NCBI GenBank assembly: GCA_022843305.1
Contig: JALHNX010000015.1
Location: 1 to 49,528, forward strand
Length of the DNA: 49,528 bases
From: Pyrinomonadaceae bacterium
GTDB taxonomy: Bacteria; Acidobacteriota; Blastocatellia; Pyrinomonadales; Pyrinomonadaceae
Direction of reading: 5' to 3'
This document shows, piece after piece, positions 26,359 to 34,443 of the stretch. Position 1 is the stretch's first letter. Each line of letters opens with the position of its first letter. The notes beneath the pieces were generated by a model. The model ran no database searches and was not told where the DNA came from. It saw nothing but the letters and a program-made list of their open reading frames with translations. The position numbers and the translations under genes were made by a program.

Positions 26359-27098
26359 TATTTGTGATGAAAATAGAGCGGTCTGAGTCCGTTTTCCTGT
26401 AAAGCGTGGAATGCGTTCTCGTCCGCCGCCGAAATTTTGCATTCATTCAAAATTTCCGGTAAATCGTTGTCGGGAAACAGAAACCTCAAAACTAAAACAT
26501 CCTCTGCCGACGAAAAAACGAACTCATCAACCGCGCCGCCTTTCAGAAGGGTTTTCAGTTTTATAATTTCGGATTCGTCAGCAAATCCGGCTTTGTAAAC
26601 CGGCAATTCTTCGACCACTGCATTTTCCCGCCTTAACATTTCGGCAAACGAAAAAGTTTTTGAATTTTCACGCAAAACCGCGAGTCGAAGGTTTTTGAGT
26701 TCACCGCCGACAAACTGCCGGATTTCCGAAAAAACCGCTTCGTCCGAATTATTCGGCGGAATGACATCGGCGTGAACCTGTATGAATCGCAGGCGGTCGG
26801 CAACCGCTTCACCGAGAGCGCAAACCGTCAGGTTATCGAGTTCAAAAAAATCCGTTTCCCGTTCGCACAGAGCTTCGATAAAATAATCGGCAGCGAAAAC
26901 GTCCGTCATAATAATCCAGTCAAAATCAGTCGGATTTTTTATTAAATCAACGGCAATTTCCGTTAATTTTACATTCGTTGTTTTAATTGCCGGAAAAACC
27001 AAAACTTCTTCGCCTTTTTGCCTCAAATCCGCAATCAGCTTGTTGTTCAGCGGACCGGCGATTAACCCGTAAATTTTTTTTATTTCGAGGTTCGACAT
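26358..27098 (-). CDS. hemD: Uroporphyrinogen-III synthase-like protein (HemD family)
   Basis: The start is set at the M beginning MSNLEIKK (27098), giving 246 aa, the normal HemD length; the upstream extension to 27134 is not conserved-looking. Two alternating alpha/beta halves are visible. The first has 'FPAIKTTNV' and 'DWIIMTDVFAADYFIEAL'. The second has 'LRLAVLRENSKTFSFAEMLRRENAVVEELPVYKAG' and 'AVDEFVFSSAEDVLVL', which match HEM4 patterns. It would close hydroxymethylbilane to uroporphyrinogen III. No other haem genes are nearby and the family is very divergent, so the assignment is moderate. Confidence 0.65.
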   Translation of the reverse strand: MSNLEIKKIYGLIAGPLNNKLIADLRQKGEEVLVFPAIKTTNVKLTEIAVDLIKNPTDFDWIIMTDVFAADYFIEALCERETDFFELDNLTVCALGEAVADRLRFIQVHADVIPPNNSDEAVFSEIRQFVGGELKNLRLAVLRENSKTFSFAEMLRRENAVVEELPVYKAGFADESEIIKLKTLLKGGAVDEFVFSSAEDVLVLRFLFPDNDLPEILNECKISAADENAFHALQENGLRPLYFHHK

Positions 27099-27306
27099 TT
27101 TATAAAATTGTAACGACTGTGAAATTTTCTGCAAGTTTGCATTTTCTGCTCGAAAAAAGTTAATGTTTGTTGTTCGGTTTTGTTCGGGGTTACGGCTTCA
27201 AATGTGAGAATATTCGATGATTTCATAATTCGAACAAAACCTCGCGTTAAATCGCAAAACGAGCGTTTTTCACGCCTAAAGGCGTAACTCCAAACTTTTT
27301 AAAGCT

Positions 27307-28314
27307 ATGAAAGCAATGATTTTAGCCGCCGGTTTCGGCACACGGCTTTTTCCCTTGACAATTGACCGCACGAAACCGGCAATCCCCTTTTTAGGCAAAC
27401 CGCTGGTCGGTTATGTCGCCGAATACGTTGCCAAATTCGGTTTCAAAGACATCATTGTCAATCTTCATCATCAGCCCGAATCCGTCCGCGAAGTTCTTGG
27501 CGACGGAACGAATTATGGCGTAAAAATTCATTACACGGAAGAAATGCCCGACATTCTCGGCACTGCCGGTGCGCTCGACAATGCGCGTCATCTGCTCGAA
27601 GACGATACTTTCGTCATCGTCAACGGCAAAATCATCACTGACATAGACATTTCCGAAGCCGTCGAAACACACAAAAAATCGGGCGCAATTGCGACGATGG
27701 TTTTAAAGCCGAACGTCAAACGCGAGAAATTTACCGAAGTTAATGCAACCGACGGTTTTCTGACGGGATTCGGCAATTTTGCGCATCCTTTTACCGCCGA
27801 AGAAATCAAGGACACGACCGGAAGATTGACCGCGCCGTTAATGTTCACGGGTATCCATATTCTCGAACCGAAGGTTTTTGATTACATTCCCAGAAACGTT
27901 TATTCCGACATTGTGCCGACATTTTACAATCCTGCCTTGAAAAACGGCGAACGAATCGCCGTTCATATCACGGACGCGAATTGGTTCGAGCTTTCGACGA
28001 TTCCGCGTTATCTCGATATTTCACTGGCAATGATGAACGGCGCAAACGTCTGCGCGGGCGAAAATTGCGTCGTTTCGGGCAGAGCGACCGTCCGCGATTC
28101 GATTATGTGGGATAACGTGAGCATCGGCGACGACGCGCATCTCTACCGCACGATTATCGCCGACGACGTGATAATCGAAGCCGGCGATCATTATGAAAAC
28201 GCCGCCATCGTTCGTGCCGATATGGTCAGAAATTGCGAAGAAATACCGGAAAAGGCGTTAAAAGGTTACATTCAAGGCGAAAATTATATCGTTCCCTTAA
28301 TCGAATACATTTAA
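27307..28314 (+). CDS. Sugar-1-phosphate nucleotidyltransferase with left-handed beta-helix tail (MurU-like)
   Basis: 335 aa. The N-terminal domain has the nucleotidyltransferase signature 'MILAAGFGTRLFPLTIDRTKP', then 'LGTAGAL' and 'FVIVNGKIITDID' (MurU-type 'LVNGD' region with Lys in place of Asp). The C-terminal ~80 residues have hexapeptide-like turns ('ENCVVSGRATVRDSIMWDNVSIGD'). It activates a sugar 1-phosphate to NDP-sugar. The next gene encodes an AmgK-like kinase, a pairing known from the MurNAc salvage pathway (AmgK then MurU). That supports UDP-MurNAc formation, but MurU proteins usually lack the helical tail and mannose-1-P guanylyltransferase activity is equally possible. Confidence 0.75.
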   Translation: MKAMILAAGFGTRLFPLTIDRTKPAIPFLGKPLVGYVAEYVAKFGFKDIIVNLHHQPESVREVLGDGTNYGVKIHYTEEMPDILGTAGALDNARHLLEDDTFVIVNGKIITDIDISEAVETHKKSGAIATMVLKPNVKREKFTEVNATDGFLTGFGNFAHPFTAEEIKDTTGRLTAPLMFTGIHILEPKVFDYIPRNVYSDIVPTFYNPALKNGERIAVHITDANWFELSTIPRYLDISLAMMNGANVCAGENCVVSGRATVRDSIMWDNVSIGDDAHLYRTIIADDVIIEAGDHYENAAIVRADMVRNCEEIPEKALKGYIQGENYIVPLIEYI

Positions 28315-28328
28315 CCAACGAAAAACAG

Positions 28329-28386
28329 ATAATGGATAATGGATAATTCAAAACCGTATAATTTTCCATTATCCGTTATCCATTAT
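28329..28386. repeat. Hairpin of tandem AATGGAT words between the two sugar genes
   Basis: Left arm with ATAATGGATAATGGATAAT (28329-28347) and right arm with the complementary ATTATCCGTTATCCATTAT, one mismatch in the stem plus a small bulge. It fills the whole gap between the nucleotidyltransferase and kinase genes. It could act as an attenuator or processing site within the operon. Confidence 0.65.
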
Positions 28387-28390
28387 TTTT

Positions 28391-29398
28391 ATGTCCGATT
28401 TAGAAAACAGACTCAACGATTTTTTAACCGAAAACAAACAACCGCCCGTCATTTCCCGGCTTACGCCCGATGCCTCGACGCGTGAATATTTTCGGGTTCG
28501 ATGGCACGAAACGCCCGCGATTGCCTGCGTTTATCCGTTTAACGAATTATGCATCGGTCAATTTGAAGGGTGTCTCGATGTGACGAGCGTTTTTTTGAGC
28601 GCGGGTTTGCCGGTGGCGGAAATTTTCGCATCGGACGCGGAAAAAAGAATAATCATTCACGAAGATTTCGGCAGCACGATTTTGCGCGATGTGCTGGAAA
28701 ATTCGGACGCGGCGGCGCGCGAAAATTATTTAAACCAAGCGATTCGGCTGATTGCAAGAATTCAATCCATCACGCCGCAAGCCTATAAAGCCGGTTCGAT
28801 TGCCTCGCGGCTCGCGTTTGATTTTGAAAAGCTCGCTTGGGAACTCGATTTTTTCACGACGCATTATTTTACGACTTTGCAGAAAAATCCTTTGAACGAA
28901 AACGATTCATTGCTGCTCAAAACCGAACTCGACGAAGTTGCGAAAGAATTGGAAGGAATGGCGAAAGTTTTAACGCACCGCGATTTTCACGCGGCAAATT
29001 TGATGCTCGCAGACGGCGAATTGAAAATCATAGACCATCAGGACGCACGAATCGGCGCGGCGAGCTACGATCTGGTTTCTCTGCTTTTAGACCGCGTAAC
29101 GACGCTTCCGACACCTGAATGGTTAGCCGAAAAACGTAGATTTTTCCTGTCGGAACGCGCAAAACTCGGGCTTGAAAAAATTTCAGAAGAAGATTTCGCC
29201 GACGAATTTCGCCTGCAAACGATTCAGCGGTGTTTAAAGGCAATCGGCACGTTTTCGTTTCAATCCGAAACGCGCAGGAAAACTTATTTTATCCCGTTCA
29301 TCAAACCGATGTTTGAAATCGTGCTTCGCGCCGCTGAAAATTTAAATCGTTTTCCCAATTTACAGCGAATTATTAAGCAACAGATTTTACGCCCGTAA
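28391..29398 (+). CDS. Aminoglycoside-phosphotransferase-fold sugar kinase (AmgK-like)
   Basis: 335 aa. The N-terminal 'PDASTREYFRV' (26-36) is typical of AmgK-type anomeric sugar kinases. The catalytic loop L-T-H-R-D198-F-H-A-A-N-L is followed by I-I-D215-H-Q-D-A-R-I-G and 'SYDLVSLLLDRV', the AmgK-like layout. AmgK phosphorylates MurNAc/GlcNAc at C1; its product is the substrate for MurU. Together with nagZ at 3671 this suggests MurNAc recycling, though the pathway phosphatase MupP is not seen. The C-terminus overlaps the convergent membrane gene by 12 nt. Confidence 0.72.
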   Translation: MSDLENRLNDFLTENKQPPVISRLTPDASTREYFRVRWHETPAIACVYPFNELCIGQFEGCLDVTSVFLSAGLPVAEIFASDAEKRIIIHEDFGSTILRDVLENSDAAARENYLNQAIRLIARIQSITPQAYKAGSIASRLAFDFEKLAWELDFFTTHYFTTLQKNPLNENDSLLLKTELDEVAKELEGMAKVLTHRDFHAANLMLADGELKIIDHQDARIGAASYDLVSLLLDRVTTLPTPEWLAEKRRFFLSERAKLGLEKISEEDFADEFRLQTIQRCLKAIGTFSFQSETRRKTYFIPFIKPMFEIVLRAAENLNRFPNLQRIIKQQILRP

Positions 29399-29821
29399 AT
29401 AATCGCCGCGCCAGTTTTTGACGGCGAGTTTGATTTCCTTGGAATTTTTGAATTCGCCGTTAATTGCCCTTTGGACGAGTTCGGGCAATTCTTCATCGGA
29501 CGCAAACCGCAAAGCGATTTTAGTTCCCGTCGGTAATTGTTCGGCTTGAAAAGCCAAATCCGGCGACAGAATTTTATGATAACGAAGCGATTCTTCAAGC
29601 CTGATAATTCGGTTTTGCACCGTTAATGCCTGTAGTCGCGCCGCTAAAGCGATTAGTATAAACACGACCGCCATCAAAAGATTTTCGGCGCGGTCCCAAT
29701 TCGGCTCTTGATAAAGTCTGACCGCCTGCCAGATCAGATTAAAAAGCAAAAGCGGTGTAATAACATAATGAAAAAGCGGAAAATAACGGACGTGGTTCTG
29801 ATAATTTTGTGTTTCTGCCAT
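29387..29821 (-). CDS. DUF6526-like membrane protein
   Basis: 144 aa. An N-terminal 'QNYQNHVRYFPLFHYVITPLLL' segment and two transmembrane helices (about 17-37 and 48-67) are followed by a soluble tail with 'RLEESLRYHKILSP' and 'RFASDEELPELVQRAI'. I recognise this as the DUF6526 pattern; function unknown. It lies 6 nt downstream of the ABC exporter gene, so it is probably cotranscribed with it. Confidence 0.7.
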   Translation of the reverse strand: MAETQNYQNHVRYFPLFHYVITPLLLFNLIWQAVRLYQEPNWDRAENLLMAVVFILIALAARLQALTVQNRIIRLEESLRYHKILSPDLAFQAEQLPTGTKIALRFASDEELPELVQRAINGEFKNSKEIKLAVKNWRGDYLRA

Positions 29822-29827
29822 AAATTT

Positions 29828-31660
29828 TTATAGTTTTGTCGCGGAAAGATTTTCCGCCGGTTTGCTCGTAAAATCTTCGCCCGGATTGACGAAAAGATTT
29901 TGTTCAAAGCGGTATTGTTTGTCGTAAAGCTGTTTGTAGCGACCGCCGAGCGCGATCAATTCGTCGTGGTTTCCGCGTTCGAGAATTTCGCCCGCTTCGA
30001 CCACCAGAATCTGGTCGGCGGAGCGAATCGTCGAAAGCCGATGCGCGATAACAAAAGTCGTTCTGCCCTGCCGCAGACGGTGCAAGCCTTCCTGAATCAG
30101 TGATTCGCTTTCCGAATCCAAACTCGAAGTCGCTTCGTCCAAAATCAAAATCCGCGGATTTGCCAAAAGCGCACGCGCAATCGCGATGCGCTGGCGCTGT
30201 CCGCCCGAAAGTTTGACACCGCGCTCGCCGACAATCGTGTTGTAAGCGTCGGGAAATTTTTCAATAAACTCGTCGGCGTTGGCAATTCGGCAAACTTCCC
30301 TGATTTCGTCCAAAGACGCTTCGGGATTTGAAAAGCGAATGTTTTCCAAAATCGTGCCGTCGAAAAGAAAATTGTCCTGCAAAACAACGCCGAGATGTTT
30401 GCGGTATTCGCGCAGTTTCACGCTCTGCAAATCTTTGCCGTCAATCAGGATTCTGCCTTTTTTCGGCTGAATAAAATTCAGCACAAGACTTAAAATCGTG
30501 GATTTGCCCGAACCGCTCGAGCCGACAAGCGCGGTCGTTTTTCCGGCTTCGGAATGAAACGAAACGCCTTTTAGGACCGGCACGTTTTCTTCGTATTCAA
30601 AATTGACGTTTTCAAAATCAATCGCGCCGTCAACCTTCGGCAAAGACTGTTTATCGCGGTCTTCTTCGTCTTCGGTTTCCATTTCCATCACTTCGCGGAT
30701 GCGGTCGAGTCCCGCAAAAGCTTCGGTGATTTGCGTGCCGATCGAGGTCAGTTCGACGACCGGCAGAGCGAGCAAAAAGGTGAACGAAATATACATCAGA
30801 AAATCGCCGAGCGTCATTGTGCCGGCTTGCACGGCATTTCCGCCGATGACGATCATGACGACCGCAATCGCGCCGATCACGACCGACGAAAACGACGAAA
30901 CCGCCGAAACGCCCGTCACGGTTTTGGCGATATTTCTAAAAAGCCGGTGCGCGCCGCGCGCAAACGAAAGTTCTTCACGCTTTTCGGCTGTGTAGGCTTT
31001 GACGATGCGGATTCCGCCCAAACTTTCGCCCAAACGTCCCGTAACTTCAGCGTTAATAACGTTTCTTTCCCGAAAAATCGGGCGCAATACCTTAAACGCG
31101 TAAAACAAAACGCCCGCAAAAGCAACCAGAACGACGATCGTTGCCAGCGTCAGAACCCAATTTATCCAAAACAAAACGCCGAGCGCGATAACCGCTGTAA
31201 CGATGCTTCCCAAAATCTGTCCCAAACCCGTTCCGACCAAATTTCTGATGCCTTCCGCGTCGTTCATAATCCGCGAAATAAGCTGTCCGCTCTGTGTCGA
31301 ATCGAAATATGAAATCGGCAAACGTTCGATTTTCTGCATCACGCGTTTTCGCATTTCGGTAATCGCGCGTTGCGCGGCAACCCCGAGAATTTGCGACAAT
31401 GTGAACGATGTTGAAGCCTGAATGAGGGTCGAAATTCCGATGGCGAGCGCAATCCATTTCAAAATCCCGAAATTTCTGTTAGTAAAAACCTCGTCGCCGA
31501 TATATTTGGTCGAAGCCGGCAAAACCATTCCGGCGAGGCGCGAAATGAGCATTAAAATACTGCCGACAGCCAACCGCCAACGCGCCTTCCAGACAATGTC
31601 TTTCGCTTCCTTCCACGCGCTCGAATAATTAACTTTCTTTTTCTTTGGTTCTTCAGCCAT
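29828..31660 (-). CDS. ABC exporter, fused permease and ATPase (MsbA-like)
   Basis: 610 aa. Six transmembrane helices span ~30-310 with the coupling motif 'YFDSTQSGQLISRIMND'. The ATPase follows: Walker A G-S-S-G-S-G-K-S-T at 380-388, Q-loop 'VLQDNFLFDGTILENI', signature LSGGQ at 484-488, Walker B ILILDEA at 504-510 and a switch histidine 'IAHRLST'. This is a homodimeric exporter of lipids, lipid A or drugs. The upstream neighbour is a possible acyltransferase, which fits a lipid role, but the substrate is not shown. Confidence 0.93.
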   Translation of the reverse strand: MAEEPKKKKVNYSSAWKEAKDIVWKARWRLAVGSILMLISRLAGMVLPASTKYIGDEVFTNRNFGILKWIALAIGISTLIQASTSFTLSQILGVAAQRAITEMRKRVMQKIERLPISYFDSTQSGQLISRIMNDAEGIRNLVGTGLGQILGSIVTAVIALGVLFWINWVLTLATIVVLVAFAGVLFYAFKVLRPIFRERNVINAEVTGRLGESLGGIRIVKAYTAEKREELSFARGAHRLFRNIAKTVTGVSAVSSFSSVVIGAIAVVMIVIGGNAVQAGTMTLGDFLMYISFTFLLALPVVELTSIGTQITEAFAGLDRIREVMEMETEDEEDRDKQSLPKVDGAIDFENVNFEYEENVPVLKGVSFHSEAGKTTALVGSSGSGKSTILSLVLNFIQPKKGRILIDGKDLQSVKLREYRKHLGVVLQDNFLFDGTILENIRFSNPEASLDEIREVCRIANADEFIEKFPDAYNTIVGERGVKLSGGQRQRIAIARALLANPRILILDEATSSLDSESESLIQEGLHRLRQGRTTFVIAHRLSTIRSADQILVVEAGEILERGNHDELIALGGRYKQLYDKQYRFEQNLFVNPGEDFTSKPAENLSATKL

Positions 31661-31716
31661 TTAATTAAAATTTGCGCGTAGAAACAGAGAAAGTCAAATT
31701 AACGTGTAAAGTGTTG

Positions 31717-32454
31717 TTAATTTTCGGTTTTTGTTAACAAGGATTTTAAGAATCCGGCGAATTCAAGCGTAATTTTGTCGGTGGTTTTTGAAACGGGCTG
31801 CGCTGTATATATTTCGATTTCGTCGTCCGAGTTCAGCTTAGTTCCGACAAAAATCAATGGAACATTCAATTTTTCCGCAAATTTAAAGACGGTTTGCGTG
31901 ATGAAAATTTGGCGGTCGGGAATGTCTATTTTTACCCACCCTTCAAAACTTTCGTTGTGGTCAATACAGATCGAAACAATTTCGCCGGCTTTCAGACGCT
32001 TTTTGATTTCTCTAAAACTTTTTATATCCGGTTTTATTACATCTATAGTTTCCCGTGTGCCTAAAACGGGCTGTTTTTCATAAACATCTCTGATCACGGT
32101 GCTTTGAACATATCCCTGATCGTGAAACCATCGGAGAACAAAAAAATTCAGAAAATAATGTCCGCTGACCACAATCGCTCCATTTGTCGTATCAATTCGA
32201 GTCTGATTCGCAACGAGTTTCGGTTCAAATTCGATTTCATTGTAGGTCAAACTCATAAAAAAAACGGATAAAAGATAATCGTGGAAGTTATCCAGAGCGA
32301 AAGGCGGAGGTGTAACCAGCTTAAACCTTTTCGCCGCAGGTTTCAGTAATCTCATCAAAAATCGTCCGAAAGAAAAACGGTATGGTTTCGGAACGAATTT
32401 AAAAAGCCTGACAGCGAAGGAGGAATAGGTGCCCAGCGAGAGATTTTTTTTCAT
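31717..32454 (-). CDS. Hypothetical protein, divergent LpxL/HtrB-type acyltransferase fold
   Basis: A 245-aa protein. The order of segments recalls lipid A acyltransferases: an amphipathic N-terminus ('LFKFVPKPYRFSFGRFLMRLL'), 'NGAIVVSGHYFLNFFVLRWFHDQG' where the HX4(D/E) motif belongs (H99), 'LKAGEIVSICIDHNES' and 'FAEKLNVPLIFVGTK'. The acidic partner of the motif is missing (H-Y-F-L-N-F), so activity is doubtful or uses another residue. It stands 57 nt upstream of the MsbA-like gene on the same strand, a plausible partnership in lipid assembly. Confidence in the family is low. Confidence 0.5.
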   Translation of the reverse strand: MKKNLSLGTYSSFAVRLFKFVPKPYRFSFGRFLMRLLKPAAKRFKLVTPPPFALDNFHDYLLSVFFMSLTYNEIEFEPKLVANQTRIDTTNGAIVVSGHYFLNFFVLRWFHDQGYVQSTVIRDVYEKQPVLGTRETIDVIKPDIKSFREIKKRLKAGEIVSICIDHNESFEGWVKIDIPDRQIFITQTVFKFAEKLNVPLIFVGTKLNSDDEIEIYTAQPVSKTTDKITLEFAGFLKSLLTKTEN

Positions 32455-32596
32455 AAAAGAGCGTATGTTCTGTTAAACCCTAGATTGCTAAACTGTTAAA
32501 ATATTCATTCCTGATCGTTTGAATATTATTATTGAGATTTTTTTTCATTTTCCTATTCGTGTTAATCTGTTTAACTTGTAAATAGGAACTTTATAT

Positions 32597-32687
32597 ATGA
32601 ATCAAATATACATTAACGAACTAATAAATCATATCGGCGAAGAGTTACGCTGAATGGTTGGCTTACAACTCGTGTTTGGGTGATAAC
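32597..32687 (+). pseudogene. asnS: Truncated, decayed duplicate of the asnS 5' end
   Basis: These 91 nt align to the first 93 nt of intact asnS (34444-34536) with 13 substitutions and two single-base deletions. Translation matches MNQ-YINEL-NHIG and then hits a stop after 18 codons because of the first deletion. Homology stops just before the restriction gene. It is best read as the left copy of a target duplication made when the R-M genes entered. The native asnS promoter is probably still to its left, in 32455-32596, and may now drive the R-M pair. Confidence 0.88.
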
Positions 32688-32701
32688 AAAATATCAAGAT
32701 A

Positions 32702-33553
32702 ATGAACGAAAATCTTAAATTACAACTCAAGGAAAATTTCAGAAAGGATTTAATTAAACTCGTAAATCAACTAAATTCATATGTTTCGACTGACAAAGGA
32801 CAATGGACAATCAAAGGTTTTCTCGATGTTTTTCAGAATATTTACACAATTTCGGCTGATACGAAAATCGTTTCAAAAATTTTAGAAATCCATATTTTTC
32901 CGAAAATTTTGGAATTTGCCAATAAGCACGGCTACAAAGTGGTTCTCACCAAACATCAAAATTATTATCCCGACGTTTCGTTTGTCAGTTCCGACGATGA
33001 GCAGATAAAATTTGCCGTGGATTTCAAAACAACTTATCATCTGCCGCTTGCACCGGAATTTTGCAACGGCTTTACACTCGGTTCGCACGGCGAATATTTT
33101 ATAAATCGCAACAGCACAAAAAACATCCAATTTCCTTATAATCAATATCTCGGACATTTTTGCTTGGGAATTATTTATACGCGTTCGGATTTCCGCGAAT
33201 TGGACGAAACCAGAATCTATAAAATTCAAGACTTAAATTCGATAACTTCCGTGATTAGCGATTTTCAGTTTTTTGTTGCCGAAAAATGGCAAATTGCTTC
33301 CGATTCGAGTGGAAGCGGAAACACGGCGAACATTGGAAGTATCAATAAAATCAGCGATATTTTAGAATGTAATGGAATGTTCAAAAATTTGGGCGAAGAA
33401 TGGTTTGATGATTATTGGATGAATTACGGGAAAATTACAATCATCGGCGAAGACGGAAAACCGCACAAAATTACGAAGTTGAAACAGTTTTTGGAATATT
33501 GCGGAGCAGATAGAAATTTGGTTAATCCGAGAGCTTCAAGAAGAAAGAAATGA
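32702..33553 (+). CDS. Type II restriction endonuclease, EcoRV-like (predicted GATATC)
   Basis: 283 aa, longer than the ~245-aa EcoRV but colinear with it. The catalytic PD-(D/E)xK site is Y-P-D91 ... A-V-D107-F-K109, equal to EcoRV D74, D90 and K92. 'SADTKIVSKILEIHIFPKIL' and 'STKNIQFPYNQYLGH' match EcoRV segments. Residues 204-214 read GSGNTANIGSI: the GSGNT part is EcoRV's recognition loop that reads the GAT half-site, so the same target is predicted. There is an extra N-terminal stretch and an insertion near 112-128. No Shine-Dalgarno is obvious at the ATG. The stop overlaps the methylase start by 4 nt. Confidence 0.9.
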   Translation: MNENLKLQLKENFRKDLIKLVNQLNSYVSTDKGQWTIKGFLDVFQNIYTISADTKIVSKILEIHIFPKILEFANKHGYKVVLTKHQNYYPDVSFVSSDDEQIKFAVDFKTTYHLPLAPEFCNGFTLGSHGEYFINRNSTKNIQFPYNQYLGHFCLGIIYTRSDFRELDETRIYKIQDLNSITSVISDFQFFVAEKWQIASDSSGSGNTANIGSINKISDILECNGMFKNLGEEWFDDYWMNYGKITIIGEDGKPHKITKLKQFLEYCGADRNLVNPRASRRKK

Positions 33554-34437
33554 GAAAAATCATTATTCCACCAATCAAATGCCAGGGAATCAAATCGAAA
33601 CTTGCCGATTGGATTTTGGAGTTTGTCGAGTTGCAGAAAGGCGAACGCTGGATTGAGCCGTTTATGGGTTCGGGCGTTGTCGGTTTTACTTTACAACCTG
33701 AAAAGGCTTTGTTCTGCGACATCAATCCGCATTTGATAAATTTTTATAACTCAATCAAAAAAGGTGAAATCACTTCTAAAATTGCGCGTGAGTTTTTAGA
33801 AAAAGAAGGCTCATTACTCAAAGAAAAAAGTGAAAGTCATTATTATTTTATTCGGGAAAGATTCAATGAAACGAAAAATTCTTTAGATTTTCTCTTTCTT
33901 AATCGGGCTTGTTTTAACGGCGTGATACGCTTTAACCGTAAAGGTTTTTTCAATGTTCCATTCGGACATAAACCCGAAAGATTTGCTAAAGCCTACGTTA
34001 CGAAAATCTGCAATCAAATTGAAAAAGTTGAAAAAGCAACCCAAACATTCGATTGGCAATTTGTTTGTCAAGATTTTCGGCAATCAATTTTGCAATCGAA
34101 TCAAAACGATTGGATTTACTGTGACCCGCCATATTTCGGCAGACACACCGACTATTTTAATTGCTGGACGGAAACTGAGGAACTGGATTTATTCGATTTA
34201 TTAGCAAAAACAAAATCAAAATTTATACTTTCAACCTGGCACAGTAATCAATACAGAAATAATTCAGAGATAGAAAAATACCTGGCAAATTTTGAAATTG
34301 TAACCAAAGAACATTTTTATCACGTTGGGGCAACAGAACTTAACCGAAATACAATGATAGAAGCCCTTGTCATAAATTTTCCAAAACTTAAGCCGCAATC
34401 GGCAAAAGTTTTATATCAATCGCAATTATTTATCTAA
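33550..34437 (+). CDS. DNA adenine methyltransferase, M.EcoRV-like
   Basis: 295 aa, similar to M.EcoRV from end to end. 'PPIKCQGIKSKL' opens it. The SAM-binding motif is P37-F-M-G-S-G42, followed by 'CDINPHLINFYNSIKKG' and 'FLFLNRACFNGVIRFN.KG.FNVPFG'. The catalytic motif is D192-P-P-Y195, then 'STWHSNQYR' and 'KEHFYHVGA'. It would methylate adenine in GATATC and protect the host from the cognate enzyme. The ATGA overlap with the restriction gene couples them, an arrangement with R first and M second. It ends 6 nt before asnS, so asnS is now downstream of the R-M pair. Confidence 0.93.
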   Translation: MRKIIIPPIKCQGIKSKLADWILEFVELQKGERWIEPFMGSGVVGFTLQPEKALFCDINPHLINFYNSIKKGEITSKIAREFLEKEGSLLKEKSESHYYFIRERFNETKNSLDFLFLNRACFNGVIRFNRKGFFNVPFGHKPERFAKAYVTKICNQIEKVEKATQTFDWQFVCQDFRQSILQSNQNDWIYCDPPYFGRHTDYFNCWTETEELDLFDLLAKTKSKFILSTWHSNQYRNNSEIEKYLANFEIVTKEHFYHVGATELNRNTMIEALVINFPKLKPQSAKVLYQSQLFI

Positions 34438-34443
34438 ATATTT

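Noticed and set aside
32597..32653. Short peptide as an asnS-type attenuator leader
   Set aside because: Its sequence is a direct homologue of the asnS start with frame-breaking deletions, and it has no run of Asn codons; duplication explains it better.
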